A DNA stretch of 64,000 nucleotides from the NCBI RefSeq assembly GCF_039534125.1, contig NZ_BAAAUV010000028.1:27426-91425 (forward strand), given 5' to 3'. Below are positions 19,875 through 29,800 of the stretch, piece after piece. Position 1 is the first letter of the stretch, and each line of letters starts with the position of its first letter. The notes under the pieces are model-generated. The model was not told the DNA's origin. It made no database searches and saw nothing but the letters and a program-made list of their open reading frames with translations. The translations under genes and the position numbers were made by a program. Source of the DNA: Actinocorallia longicatena (lineage in GTDB: Bacteria; Actinomycetota; Actinomycetes; Streptosporangiales; Streptosporangiaceae).

Positions 19875-20339
19875 TCAGAGCCCTTCTTGTGGATGGGCCG
19901 TCGCCGTCACGGTCATCGTAAACGGGGCGGGGTGGACCAGCGAGAGCAATGTGGGGTTGACCGTCTTCGTGACGGTCACCGACACCTCGTTCTCGCCCTC
20001 GCCCGCCCCGCACTGGCTGCCGCTGATCTCCGGATAGTTGCCGAGGAGCTCGTCCGCCGCGCCGCAGGCGGCGCCGTAGTCGGTGATGAGCGGCTCCCCC
20101 GTCTCCCGGAGGTGGTCGAGGTCGATCTCGTTGGCGCCCGCCCGCGCGGCCTGCTCGGCGATGTCGAAGGCCCGCTGACGGGCGTGGATGGCCAGGCCGC
20201 CGTCGATGAGGAGCCCGGCGAACAGCAGGACGGCCAGCGCGAAGATGACGGTGAACGAGCTGAAGGTCCCGCGGTCGCCGTCGCGGCGGGCCTCGCGCAG
20301 TGCATCTCGTCGGGTCTCGCGTCTCGTCCGGACGGTCAT
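19875..20339 (-). CDS. TadG-like pilus assembly protein
   Basis: 154 residues from ATG 20339. That start overlaps the upstream stop as ATGA, and an upstream extension of the frame is low-complexity Arg-rich and rejected. An N-terminal hydrophobic segment follows a basic stretch (FSSFTVIFALAVLLFAGLLIDGG), then LAIHARQRAFDIAEQAARAGANEI, the TadG N-terminal layout. It lacks the glutamate at +5 seen in its neighbours, so it is probably not cleaved by prepilin peptidase. No von Willebrand A domain is present, unlike long TadG. Two cysteines may form a disulfide outside the cell. It probably helps anchor or assemble the Flp pilus. Confidence 0.8.
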   Translation of the reverse strand: MTVRTRRETRRDALREARRDGDRGTFSSFTVIFALAVLLFAGLLIDGGLAIHARQRAFDIAEQAARAGANEIDLDHLRETGEPLITDYGAACGAADELLGNYPEISGSQCGAGEGENEVSVTVTKTVNPTLLSLVHPAPFTMTVTATAHPQEGL

Positions 20340-20782
20340 TCGGCGACCCCCTCGCAGGGTTCGCCGCCGCAGTCGATGCGGCGGTAGGTGTCGAGCGGGG
20401 CCGAGGCGGTGCCCTTGCGTTCGATGGTCCCCAGCCAGAGGAGGTCGACCTCGCAGGTGACCTCGACGGTGACGACGCCGCCGGGGACGAAGGCGCCCTC
20501 GCCGGAGGTGACCACGGCCTCGGGCCCGCCGACGCACTTGCTGGAGTCGTCGATCGAGTTCGCGACGGACTGCTCGGTGAAGGCCTCGGCGTCGCCGTAG
20601 CTGCGCGCGGTCGACGCCGCCCTGGCGCCGTCGCGGGCCGCCCCCTCGAGCTGGCTCTTCACGTCCACGACCTTTCCCACGATCACCAGGAGCAGGAAGA
20701 AGAAGACGAGGACGGGGCTCAGCAGCGCCAGTTCCAGCGCCATGTTCCCGTCGTCGCCGTTCTCCGCTCCGGCCCGTCTCAT
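20336..20782 (-). CDS. TadE-family pseudopilin (second copy)
   Basis: 148 residues. The class III prepilin-like motif reads G12-NMALE17-LALLSPVL, with Glu at +5 after the predicted cleavage site, followed by a hydrophobic helix. The mature domain has four cysteines in the C-terminal half (KCVG, TCEV, DCGG, PCEG), suggesting two disulfides. Start and stop overlap both neighbours by ATGA, so translation is coupled across the three minor-pilin genes. Expected role: minor pseudopilin initiating or capping the Flp pilus. Confidence 0.85.
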   Translation of the reverse strand: MRRAGAENGDDGNMALELALLSPVLVFFFLLLVIVGKVVDVKSQLEGAARDGARAASTARSYGDAEAFTEQSVANSIDDSSKCVGGPEAVVTSGEGAFVPGGVVTVEVTCEVDLLWLGTIERKGTASAPLDTYRRIDCGGEPCEGVAE

Positions 20783-21246
20783 CCCTCCCCCTCCAGGCAG
20801 TCCCTGCCGGTTCCGCCCACGACGTCGTCGGGGCGGAAGCACTCGATCGGGCCGACCGAGGTCTTGCGGATGTGGAAGGTGATGCCGATCAGGCTGGGCG
20901 CGTCGCCCGTCACCGTCACACCGCGTTCGTACACTCCGTCGCCGGCGGCGGCCGTCTGGACGCCGTCCAGCAGGTTCGGCCCGAGGACGTCGATGGCCCG
21001 CTGGGCCGCGTCGGGGCCCTCGGCCCGCCACGCGTCGCTGTCCGGCGCGGCCTGGCGGGCCACCCGCGCTCCCTCCTGCGCGGCCGACAGCGCGACGTGC
21101 TGGGCGTGCCAGACCATCGCGAACTGGATGCAGCACAGGATGACGAGGATGAGGACGGGCGTCAGCAGGGCCCATTCGATGGCCGATGCTCCGCCGTCCC
21201 CTCCCCGCCGTGCTCTGGTTCCGCGGCCCGCGCCCTGGAGAACCAC
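20779..21246 (-). CDS. TadE-family pseudopilin (first copy)
   Basis: 155 residues from a GTG start 3 bp after the flp stop. It has the prepilin motif G19-ASAIE24-WALLTPVL and a hydrophobic helix with a long C-terminal domain. The ASAIEW core is identical to the one in the adjacent Flp pilin, which suggests both are processed by the same peptidase. Cysteines CFRP and DCLE near the C-terminus may pair. Expected to be a minor pseudopilin. Confidence 0.85.
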   Translation of the reverse strand: MVLQGAGRGTRARRGGDGGASAIEWALLTPVLILVILCCIQFAMVWHAQHVALSAAQEGARVARQAAPDSDAWRAEGPDAAQRAIDVLGPNLLDGVQTAAAGDGVYERGVTVTGDAPSLIGITFHIRKTSVGPIECFRPDDVVGGTGRDCLEGEG

Positions 21247-21249
21247 GGG

Positions 21250-21492
21250 TCAGGGGGCCACCGGGCCGCCGCCGACGTTGCCCGCGTCGCCGGTCTGGTC
21301 CGCCGCGTTGTCGGCCGCCGTGTCGATCGCCACCGAGATGACCGCGTACACCGCGCCCGCGATGACGGCCAGAAGGCCGGTGATGATCGCCCACTCGATG
21401 GCGGAGGCGCCGAGGCCGCGGTCGGCGTCCCTGGCCCTGTCGAGCCTGACGCCGAGCATCGCCCGGCTGTAGACGTACAGGTGGTAGTACAT
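21250..21492 (-). CDS. Flp-type major pilin candidate
   Basis: 80-residue protein with a 28-residue basic leader, predicted cleavage after G28, Glu33 at +5 and Trp34 at +6 (GASAIEWAIITGLLAVIAGAV), then a hydrophobic helix and a short Ala/Gly-rich tail. Classical Flp pilins carry Glu-Tyr at +5/+6; Glu-Trp is a conservative variant. Size and position between tadC and the tadE genes make it the main structural subunit. It could instead be one of the DUF4244-like Flp relatives in actinobacteria; the role would be the same. Confidence 0.82.
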   Translation of the reverse strand: MYYHLYVYSRAMLGVRLDRARDADRGLGASAIEWAIITGLLAVIAGAVYAVISVAIDTAADNAADQTGDAGNVGGGPVAP

Positions 21493-21502
21493 GGGGGTTC
21501 TC

Positions 21503-22423
21503 CTATGCCGTGTTCAGGACCTGCATCAACGAGGGGTAGATGAGGAAGATGAGGAACCCCAGGCAGAACGAGAGCTGCGCGATCAGCATCGTCTGGGAGT
21601 TCTGACCGGCCCGGCCCTCGATCTCGGAGATCTCGCGGCTGCGCATGGAGCCCGCGCGGGCGGCGAGCGACTGCCGGACCTTGGCCCCGTCGTCGGCGAC
21701 GAGGGTCAGCGCGGCGGCCAGGTCGCCGAGCTCGACGATGTTGATCTCGTCGCCGAGCGCGCCGAGCGCCTGCCAGGGCGTCATGCCGGAGATCCGTGCG
21801 CTGGCCAGGGTGTCCCTGATCCTGCGCATCGGCCAGCTGTCGCCGATCTGGGACGCCGACATCAGCGCCTCGGGCACGCCGCGGCCTCCGGCGAGGTTCA
21901 TCGCGACGAGGTCGAGGAACGCCCCGACGACGTGCCGGAAGTCCTCGCGGGCCTTGGCCGCCTCCTGCTTGAGCTGGAGGTCGGGGTAGAAGAAGAACAG
22001 GACGGCGAACGCGAGCCCCGCCCACAGCGGGACGTTCACCGAGATCCCGGCGAACGCCGCGACGGCCACCAGCAGCGGGATGAAGATCAGGGCGATGACG
22101 GGCGCCAGCACCTTGGTCGCCAGATAGGTCTCGTACTCCCGGCCGACGAGGGCGAGGTCGGCCCGGGTGGACCGCATCTGCCAGCCGCGCCGGTCGCAGA
22201 AGACCGCCACCGACTCGCCGAGGGACGTCCGGTAGCGGGAGGCCCGGCCCGCGGAGGCGTCGACGGCCTTGGGCGCCGCCCCGCGCTGCGAGGCGGTCTG
22301 CTTCACGAGGTCGTCGTAGCGGGCGATCCTGGAGCGCAGTCCCGGCCTGGGCGGGAACAGCGCCCGCAGCAGGACCAGGATGCCGAGCCCGCAGACCGCT
22401 CCCGCCAGCATCGCCTGGGTCAT
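21503..22423 (-). CDS. tadC: TadC-like type II secretion F-domain membrane protein
   Basis: 306 residues with an N-terminal TM (AVCGLGILVLLRALF), a central pair of hydrophobic segments near 120-160, a cytoplasmic T2SSF domain (FRHVVGAFLDLVAMNLAGGRGVPEALMSAS) and a C-terminal TM (MLIAQLSFCLGFLIFLIY). With TadB it should form the inner-membrane platform on which the CpaF ATPase works. It lies 61 bp downstream of tadB; this is the only sizeable gap in the operon core. Confidence 0.9.
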   Translation of the reverse strand: MTQAMLAGAVCGLGILVLLRALFPPRPGLRSRIARYDDLVKQTASQRGAAPKAVDASAGRASRYRTSLGESVAVFCDRRGWQMRSTRADLALVGREYETYLATKVLAPVIALIFIPLLVAVAAFAGISVNVPLWAGLAFAVLFFFYPDLQLKQEAAKAREDFRHVVGAFLDLVAMNLAGGRGVPEALMSASQIGDSWPMRRIRDTLASARISGMTPWQALGALGDEINIVELGDLAAALTLVADDGAKVRQSLAARAGSMRSREISEIEGRAGQNSQTMLIAQLSFCLGFLIFLIYPSLMQVLNTA

Positions 22424-22484
22424 GGCGTCCCCTCCCCTGCCATCATGACCCCGGCGAGCCCGCTTTTTCCAGCGATCGGGCGGT

Positions 22485-23405
22485 TCATGACCCGACTCCG
22501 GCGTCCATGGCCGCGCGGCCGCGCAGCGGGGCGGCGGACTCCGGCTTGGCCTCCTCGGAGCCGAGCAGCCGCTGCGGGAGCTGGTACCTGGCGAGCTTGC
22601 GCAGCCAGAAGAACCCGCCCGCGTACAGCCCGACGACGCAGGCGAGGATGCCCTGGCCGATGAGGGAGTCGTAGGGCTCGACGTAGTCGCGGTTGAAGAT
22701 GGCGAGGCCGAGCGCGACCGACACCGAGAAGCCGACGACGATCTGGACGCTCCGCCGGGTCTGCGCCCGGTAGGCGTTGACCCGGCGGCGCATGTCGAGT
22801 TCCTGGCGGGCCGAGGCGGCCAGGGCTCCGAGCATCTCGCGCAGGCCGGGGCCGCGCAGCCGGGCGTTCAGGATGAGCGCGGCGATGATCAGGTCGGCGG
22901 CGGGGTCGTCGAGGTCGTCGGCGAACCTCCGCAGCGCGTCGGGCATGGGGACGCGGGTGTGCAGCCGGTCGACCAGGGCGTTCAGTGGTCCCTGGAGGGC
23001 GGGCGAGGCCGCCCGCACCGAGGACGGGATGGCCTGCTCCAGGCCGACCGCCCCGGCGATCGTGTCGCGCAGCGACTCGGCCCAGGAGGCGAGGCCCTCG
23101 AGCCTGGCCATGCCCTTGCGCTCGTCGGCGGCGCCGCCGGACACGCTGTCCCAGCCGAGGACGAGCAGCGTCATGCCGACGGCCGCGACGACCCAGCGGG
23201 TGAGGATCAGCACCAGGACCCCGGCGATGATCGCCGTCCCGGTCTTGGTGGTGAGCTTCCTGATCATCTCCTCACGGCTCTGCTTGCGGGTCGGCCGGCC
23301 GGGCTTGGCGGGCAGGCCGCGCACGGCCATGAACAGCAGGATCAGCCCGATGGCCGTCACCCCGCCGAAGAGCAGGGCCACCAGGACATCGGCACCGAAG
23401 ATCAT
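22485..23405 (-). CDS. tadB: TadB-like type II secretion F-domain membrane protein
   Basis: 306 residues with the same platform fold as the next gene: N-terminal TM (VALLFGGVTAIGLILLFMAV), a hydrophobic pair (GVLVLILTRWVVAAVGMTLLVLG), T2SSF core with DDPAADLIIAALILNARLRGPGLREMLGALA, and a C-terminal TM pair. Its ATG overlaps the cpaF stop as ATGA, so it is coupled to the ATPase. Forms the platform with TadC. Confidence 0.9.
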   Translation of the reverse strand: MIFGADVLVALLFGGVTAIGLILLFMAVRGLPAKPGRPTRKQSREEMIRKLTTKTGTAIIAGVLVLILTRWVVAAVGMTLLVLGWDSVSGGAADERKGMARLEGLASWAESLRDTIAGAVGLEQAIPSSVRAASPALQGPLNALVDRLHTRVPMPDALRRFADDLDDPAADLIIAALILNARLRGPGLREMLGALAASARQELDMRRRVNAYRAQTRRSVQIVVGFSVSVALGLAIFNRDYVEPYDSLIGQGILACVVGLYAGGFFWLRKLARYQLPQRLLGSEEAKPESAAPLRGRAAMDAGVGS

Positions 23406-24703
23406 GACCAGCCACCCCGGCTCGGGTCGTAGCCGTAGGGCGCGAGGTCGTCGAGGCAGGAGATCGGGGCGTGCGCCCTGGCGACCCCGTCGGGGCCCGG
23501 CGCGAACACCTCCGACGACAGGACCCGCCCGTCGACGCCCGTCACCTCCCGGACGCTCGACACGAACCGGCGCAGCCGCCCGCCCCGGCCGTAGTCGTTG
23601 CGCTTGGTGATGAACACGACGAAGTCGATCGCGCCGGAGATCAGCATGTGGGTGGCGTCGATGGGGAGGCGCTCCTGGGACTGGATCGCGTAGGTGGCGA
23701 TCCTGTTGAACACCTCCATCGAGGAGTTGGCGTGGATGGTCGACAGGGAGCCGTCGTTGCCCTGGGTCATCGCGTTGAGCATGGTGACGATCTCGTCGCC
23801 CAGCACCTCACCGACGATGACGCGGCTGGGGTTCATGCGCAGCGACCTGCGCACCAGCTCGGCCATCGAGATCGCGCCGTTGCCCTCGGAGTTCGGCAGC
23901 CGCTGCTCGAACGCCACGACGTTGGGGTGCAGGTCGGGGAAGTGCTCCAACCCGAGTTCCAGGGCCCGCTCGACCGTGATGAGACGCTCGGCCGCCGGGA
24001 TCTCGTTGGCGACGGCCCGCAGCAGGGTCGTCTTGCCCGCGTTGGTCGCGCCGGAGATCATGATGTTCTTGCGGGCCAGTACGGCCGCGCGGAAGAAGGT
24101 GCCGAGCTCGGGCGAGACGGTGCCGTTGCCCACGAGGTCGGCCAGGAAGACCTTGCCGAGGCGCGAGCGGCGGATCGACAGCGCGGGCCGCATCGTCACG
24201 TCCATGACGGCCGAGAGCCGGGAGCCGTCGGGCAGGCGCAGGTCGAGCTGGGGGTTGGCGGTGTCGAACGGGCGCGACGACAGGCCCGAGTAGGCGGCGA
24301 GGATCTGGATGAGCTCGACGAGCTCCTCGTCGGACTCGGCGACGGGCTCGCCGAGGACCTCGCGGCCGTCGGCGTAGGACAGGAACACCCGGTCGCAGCC
24401 GTTGATGTCGATGTTCTCGATCTCGAGGTCCTCCAGCAGGGGCTGGAGGCGTCCGACGCCGAACAGGGCGGCGTGGATGCCCGCGGCGTAGGCCTCCTCC
24501 TCGTCCGGGGTCGGCGGGCGGCGCCCGTAGCCGATCTCGGAGCGGGCGTGCTCCTCGAGCACCTGGGAGATGAGGGCGCGCGCGAACTGCCGCTCGTCCT
24601 CCGACGACATCGGCGTCAGGCCGGACGCGGCGTCCAGGCGGCGCTGGGTGGCGAGGCGGTCGCCGACCTCCTGGCGGAGCCGCTTGACGATCCCGTGGTC
24701 CAT
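23402..24703 (-). CDS. cpaF: CpaF/TadA pilus assembly ATPase
   Basis: 433-residue secretion-superfamily hexameric ATPase powering Flp pilus extrusion. Walker A GATNAGKTT is near residues 218-226. The Asp box (LITVERALELGLE), Walker B region (RMNPSRVIVGEVLGDE) and His box (GNDGSLSTIHANS) are all intact. The N-terminal all-helical domain is of the CpaF type. Its start codon directly abuts the TAG of the upstream TadZ-like gene, and its stop overlaps tadB, so the three are tightly linked. Confidence 0.95.
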   Translation of the reverse strand: MDHGIVKRLRQEVGDRLATQRRLDAASGLTPMSSEDERQFARALISQVLEEHARSEIGYGRRPPTPDEEEAYAAGIHAALFGVGRLQPLLEDLEIENIDINGCDRVFLSYADGREVLGEPVAESDEELVELIQILAAYSGLSSRPFDTANPQLDLRLPDGSRLSAVMDVTMRPALSIRRSRLGKVFLADLVGNGTVSPELGTFFRAAVLARKNIMISGATNAGKTTLLRAVANEIPAAERLITVERALELGLEHFPDLHPNVVAFEQRLPNSEGNGAISMAELVRRSLRMNPSRVIVGEVLGDEIVTMLNAMTQGNDGSLSTIHANSSMEVFNRIATYAIQSQERLPIDATHMLISGAIDFVVFITKRNDYGRGGRLRRFVSSVREVTGVDGRVLSSEVFAPGPDGVARAHAPISCLDDLAPYGYDPSRGGWS

Positions 24704-25678
24704 CTATCGCCCCCTCGGCGGCTCGCCGAGCACCTGCTGGGGCCCGGTGTGCGGTCCTGACGGCGGGACGGCGTGCCCGCTCCCCTGCGGGGCCTGGCCG
24801 CGCGAGCCGATGGGCGGCGCGCCCTGGGCGGGCCGCTGGACGGGCTGCGGCCCGGTCTGGGCGCGGGGCGGCGGAGCGGAGGTGACGGTCGGGTGCCGGG
24901 GCGGCCCCGCCGGGACGTTCCGCGACTCCAGGACGGGCCGCCGCAGCAGGTTCACGGCGAGTTCCCTGGCCGAGCGGATCAGCAGCGACTTGTCGAGCCG
25001 CCCGCCCCAGGGCCCGCGCAGCATGTGGGCGCCCTTGGGGTCGAAGGCCAGACCGCCGAGGACGGTCGCGGGCAGCTTCGCCGCGACGATGATGCGCTCG
25101 ACCTCGGAGATCGCGTCACGGAATCCGCGGGGATCGGCGATCACGATCACTCCGAGATGGGCGCGCTGCTTGGGCAGGTCGGCCGACAGCGCGGCGATGC
25201 GTTCGCGCAGATGGGCGACGTGGTCGACGGAGGCGTGGGTGACCAGGACGACCATGTCGGCCTCGCGGAGCAGGTCGACGAGGGCGGTGTGCGGTCCGAG
25301 GCGCCCGCAGTCGGCGATGACGTCGACGCCGGGCAGGATCGCGAACGACCGGCCCAGCGGGTTCCACAGCCAGGTCATCCCGGCGGCCTGCTCGGCGTTG
25401 GTCAGCCCGACCAGGACGTCGAGGCCGCCGTTGAGCCGCTGGGTGTGCGGGGCGATCTGCTCGGGGCGCAGCCCGCGCCGGGCCGAGGTGGCCAGCGACA
25501 GCAGCCCCTTGCCCGGGTCGAGCAGGCCCTGCTCGCCGGGGAGCCGGTGGACGAGGTCGCCGCCCGCGAGGTCGCATTCGGCGACCAAAACGGGACGGGG
25601 CCAGACCGCGCCGAGGGCGACGGCGGCGGTGGTGACGCCGGGGGCGCCCTTGTCGGCCGCCAGTGCGATCAGTGCCAC
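24704..25678 (-). CDS. TadZ/CpaE-like MinD-family ATPase
   Basis: 324 residues. The N-terminus carries a deviant Walker A (K10-GAPGVTT17) of the ParA/MinD superfamily with the signature first lysine, followed by VLVAECDLAGGDL (switch I) and VIADCGRLG (switch II region). Residues 255-324 are a Pro/Gly/Gln-rich tail. In Tad systems this protein positions the apparatus at the pole. There is no receiver domain, unlike Caulobacter CpaE. It lies between CpaB and CpaF with a 4-bp gap and a zero-bp junction. Confidence 0.88.
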   Translation of the reverse strand: MALIALAADKGAPGVTTAAVALGAVWPRPVLVAECDLAGGDLVHRLPGEQGLLDPGKGLLSLATSARRGLRPEQIAPHTQRLNGGLDVLVGLTNAEQAAGMTWLWNPLGRSFAILPGVDVIADCGRLGPHTALVDLLREADMVVLVTHASVDHVAHLRERIAALSADLPKQRAHLGVIVIADPRGFRDAISEVERIIVAAKLPATVLGGLAFDPKGAHMLRGPWGGRLDKSLLIRSARELAVNLLRRPVLESRNVPAGPPRHPTVTSAPPPRAQTGPQPVQRPAQGAPPIGSRGQAPQGSGHAVPPSGPHTGPQQVLGEPPRGR

Positions 25679-25682
25679 CCGG

Positions 25683-26432
25683 TCACCCGCCCGTCTTGGG
25701 AACGGTGCCCTTGACCGGCGGCGGGATCGGCACCGTCACCCCCGGCGGCACCAGCACCATCACGATGTTGCCGGAGGAGGCGGCCTGGGTGATCGCGGCG
25801 GCCTCCTGGGGCACGACGGCCACCGAGAACCGGGTGTCGCCGTTGCCTCCGGTGCGGCCGGTCTGGACGCCGATCTGCTGGACGAGGGCGGTCGTGGTCA
25901 GCAGGACGCCCGGTTTGGCGACGGCCGCGTCGGTCCTGGCGCCGACCGCGTACAGCGCGACCGTCGAGCCGAGCCTGATCGTCTGCGGCGGGTACTGCGA
26001 GGTCTTGAGGGCGAGGCCGACGAGCACCCGGCCCTTCAGGGTGTCCTTGGCCTCGGTCACCATGGCCGGGGTGAGGAGCGTGTCGGGCACCAGGCCGACC
26101 GCGGCGTAACGGCCCGCGACCTGGTTCTTCTGCGCCCACGGCACATAGGAGATGCCGGTCTTTCCGATCGTCACTTCGCGGAGGGCGCTCTCGGGAATGA
26201 GCTCTCCCGCGCCGATCGATTCGACCACCTCGATGGCCGCGACGCGTTCACCGCTCGCTATGACGAGATATCCGCTGACCAGGGCCCCGCCGAGAATGAG
26301 CAGGACGGCGAGCGCCGCCAGGGCCGGCTTGCGCTCGCGCGGCGCCACGGGCAGGCGCTGGGCCGCCAGGCCGGTGCCCAGCCCATGGGCGCCGGCACTG
26401 TTGGAACTGGCGGTGGGCTGACTGGTCCTCAT
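25683..26432 (-). CDS. CpaB/RcpC-like SAF-domain pilus assembly protein
   Basis: 249 residues from ATG 26432 (longer in-frame starts give non-family sequence). Cytoplasmic N-terminus, one TM at about 36-58, then a SAF domain (VESIGAGELIPESAL and the VLVGLAL segment) on the outside. RcpC/CpaB proteins with SAF domains are thought to contact cell-wall or surface glycans and the secretin; no secretin gene is present, as expected for a single-membrane organism. It is the first gene of the minus-strand Tad run, so the promoter should lie in the 26433-26871 spacer. Confidence 0.88.
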   Translation of the reverse strand: MRTSQPTASSNSAGAHGLGTGLAAQRLPVAPRERKPALAALAVLLILGGALVSGYLVIASGERVAAIEVVESIGAGELIPESALREVTIGKTGISYVPWAQKNQVAGRYAAVGLVPDTLLTPAMVTEAKDTLKGRVLVGLALKTSQYPPQTIRLGSTVALYAVGARTDAAVAKPGVLLTTTALVQQIGVQTGRTGGNGDTRFSVAVVPQEAAAITQAASSGNIVMVLVPPGVTVPIPPPVKGTVPKTGG

Positions 26433-26871
26433 GTTCGCTGTCAACTCCGGGGGGTATCCGAGCACTCCGCAGACGGCCGGAACGACCATGCTGGCGTCCT
26501 TGACAAGACCACGTCAATGGATTCCAGTACCTGACACTTTCCCGTGACCAGCTGTAGAAAATTAACCCCATTGATCACATTTAGCACGCCCCACTGGCTA
26601 CTCTGGCCACATACGGTCCGACCTGCGCGACAACCATTCAGCCGTTGCGGCACTATCCACTGTTCCCTTTCAATAAACCTGTAGGGAACGACGGATTTCT
26701 GCTTTTCTTCTCACTGTGCTGACAGGCCTCTGACCGCAGGATCGGCTCCAGCCAGGATGATCGGCCGAGGGTGTGCCGCCCGTCCGGGCTCCGGCTCCGG
26801 CTTCTCCTCCGCCCGCGACGTGCGGGCCCTAGGGTGGGTGGCGTCTTCTCCCCCGGAAGTCGGAGCGGTGC
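26433..26871. promoter_or_regulatory. Long divergent intergenic region between the Tad and EssC-like genes
   Basis: 439 bp without a credible gene, and visibly AT-richer than its surroundings between about 26500 and 26720. It separates the divergent cpaB (leftward) and EssC-like ATPase (rightward) genes and must hold both promoters. One clear structure is a perfect 7-bp inverted repeat, GTTCCCT (26662-26668) and AGGGAAC (26683-26689), 14 bp apart, a possible operator. TTGACA-like and TAGAAAAT-like elements occur around 26498 and 26556 but cannot be assigned. Confidence 0.55.
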
Positions 26872-29800
26872 GTGCGGATCTCCCTGACGGCAATGACGAG
26901 TGGTGGACCGCGGGATGTGGTCGTCGAGGGTGACGACGACATGACGGTGTCCTCGGTGGCACGGAGCCTTTCGGGGCTCGGGCCCGGGGGGAACGTGGTG
27001 CGGGTCGCGCTCTACAGCGACGGGCGGATGCTCGATCCGTCGGGGCGGGCGGGCCGGGCCCTCAGGGACGGCGCGCTGGTCGCGCTGGACGCCGAGTTCG
27101 CGCCCGCGACCGTCCAGGCGGAGCCGGACGGGCTGTTCGAGGTGCGGGTGGCCGGCGGCCCCTCGGCCGGTGCCGTGCACCGGCTCGGGCCGGGGAAGGC
27201 GCGGCCGGTGCCGGGCGTGACGGTCACCGTCGCGCGGGACGGCGTCTCGGTCGCGGCCGAGCGGGGCAGGATGGACGGCGAGCGGTTCGAGGGCGAGCGG
27301 TCCTGGGCCGAGGGCGAGATCCTCGGCTCGGGCGACGACGTGCTCGTCCTGGCGCCCGTCACCGCGCCCGACACCCATCTCGAGGCCGGGACCCGGGCCT
27401 TCAACCGGCCGCCGCGGATCGCGCCGGAGCGGCGGGCCAGGAAGCTGACGGTCCCCGCGCTGCCGGAGAAGCAGCACAAGGAGCGGCTGCGGCTGATCGG
27501 GGCGCTGCTGTTCTCGGCGTTCGGCCTGGTCATGGCGTTCGTGCTCCAGCAGTGGTACTGGGCGCTGTTCGCGCTGGCCTGGCCGCTGATGATGATCGGC
27601 GAGTGGATCGGCGACCGGATGTACGGCCGCAAGTCCTACAAGAAGGCCTACAAGGACTACCAGGTGAAGTCCGCGTTCTTCGCGCGCGACCTGGAGGAGC
27701 TGCGCCGCCTGGACGAGCTGGACCGGCGGGCCGCCTCGCCCGACCCGGCCGAGGTGCTGCTCACCGCGACCGGCCCCCGGCGGCGGCTGTGGGAGCGGCG
27801 CCTGGACGACGCCGACGCCCTCGACCTGCGGGTCGGGCTCGCCGACCTGCCCGCGGCGATCGAGCTGGACGGCGCCGCAGACGACATCCTCGAGGCACTG
27901 GAACGGGCGTCGCTGAAGCGGCGTCCGGTGGCGCGGACCGTCCCGGTGACGCTGCCGCTGCGCGAGCTGGGCGTGGTCGGCCTGACCGGGCCCCGGGCGA
28001 GGTCGCGGGCGCTGGCGCGCTGGCTGGTCGGCCAGGCCGCGACGCTGCACAGCCCCCGCGATCTGATGATCATCGTGCTGTCGGCGGCGGACGACGCGGC
28101 CGAGCAGTGGAACTGGGTCCGGTGGCTGCCGCACTGCGCCCCCCGCGACGGCGAGGAGTGCGTGACGCTCGTCGGCGGCGACCAGTCCACCGCGGTCGCG
28201 CGGGTCACCGAGCTCGCCATCAAGATCACCGAACGGAAGCGGGCGGCCCAGGCCGGGTTCGGGCAGGCGAAGGCGCCCACGATCCCCTACAACGTGCTGC
28301 TCGTCCTGGACGGCGCCCGGACGCTCCGCCGCGTCCCCGGCATGCCCCAGGTGCTCAAGCACGGCCCCGGCGTCGGAATCCACGCCCTCTGCCTGGACGA
28401 CGAGGAGCGGCTGCTGCCCGAGGAGTGCACGGTCGTCGCCTCCTGGCAGGACGAGCGGATCACGCTGCGCGGCCACGGCCTGGAGAAGCTCGGCCCCGTC
28501 CTCGCCGACCAGACCGCTCCCGCCTGGTCGGAGCGGGTGGCACGGGCCCTCGCCCCGGTCAGGGACGTCTCGCGGGAGGAGGGCGGGCAGGAGCTTCCGG
28601 CGGCCGTCCGGCTCCTGGACGTGCTCGGGATGCCCGATCCGTCGGCGGCGCACGTCCTGGACTCCTGGAAGCGCGGCGGGAGCACCTCGGTACCCGTCGG
28701 GATCGGCACCAGCGGCATCTTCACCCTCGACCTGGCCGCCGACGGGCCGCACGGGCTCGTCGCCGGGACGACCGGCGCGGGCAAGTCCGAGCTCCTCCAG
28801 ACCCTGATCGCCTCGCTGGCCGTCCGGAACCGCCCGGACGAGATGACCTTCGTCCTCATCGACTACAAGGGGGGCGCGGCGTTCAAGGACTGCGCCGCCC
28901 TCCCCCACACCGTCGGCATGGTCACCGACCTCGACGGCCATCTCACCGAGCGGGCGCTGGAGTCCCTGGCCGCCGAGCTGCGCCGCCGTGAGCAGGTGCT
29001 GGCGGGGGTCGGGGCCAAGGACCTCGACGACTACCGGCGGGTCGCCTCCCGGCCGCTGCCCCGGCTGGTCCTGGTCATCGACGAGTTCGCGACGATGGCG
29101 GCCGAGCTGCCGGGCTTCGTGGACGGGCTGGTCGACATCGGGCGGCGCGGACGGTCGCTGGGCGTCCACCTGATCCTGGCCACGCAGCGCCCCGCCGGGG
29201 TGGTGACGGCCGAGATCCGGGCCAACACCAACCTGCGGATCGCGTTGCGGGTGACCGACACCGAGGACTCCTCGGACGTCCTCGACTCACCGGAGGCGGC
29301 GAAGATCCCCAGGTCGGCTCCCGGCCGGTGCTTCGTGCGGTCGGGATCGTCGTCGCTGACGGCCGTGCAGACCGCGCGGATCGGGGGGCGGCGGGGCGCG
29401 ACCGCCCGGCCGACCGTCGCCCGGACGCTGGGCTGGGCCGACCTGGCGCGGCCGCTGCCCGTCCCGGCCGAGAGCGACGACGAGCGGGTCACCGATCTGA
29501 GCGTGCTGGTGCGGGCCGTCGCCGAGGCGGCCCGCAAGGCCGGGATCGCGGCGCAGCCCAGCCCGTGGCTGTCGCCGCTGCCCGACGCCGTCGTGCTCTC
29601 CCCCCGGACGGCCGCGGGCGGTTCCGTGGTGGCCGTCCCGCCGATCGAGTTCGGGATCACCGACCTCCCGGCCGGGCAGTCGCGCGCCGCCCTCACCCTC
29701 GACCTGGACCGCGACGGCCATCTCTACCTGTGCGGCTCGGCCCAGTCCGGCCGGACGACGGCGCTGCGGTCGCTGGCCGGGGCGATGGCCTCGGCCTGCA

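Noticed and set aside
15902..19921. Long plus-strand frame opposite the LysM-BTAD gene
   Set aside because: Low-complexity Gly/Arg-rich shadow without motifs or ribosome-binding site.
21491..22663. 390-residue plus-strand frame opposite tadC
   Set aside because: Shadow frame opposite a well-supported gene.
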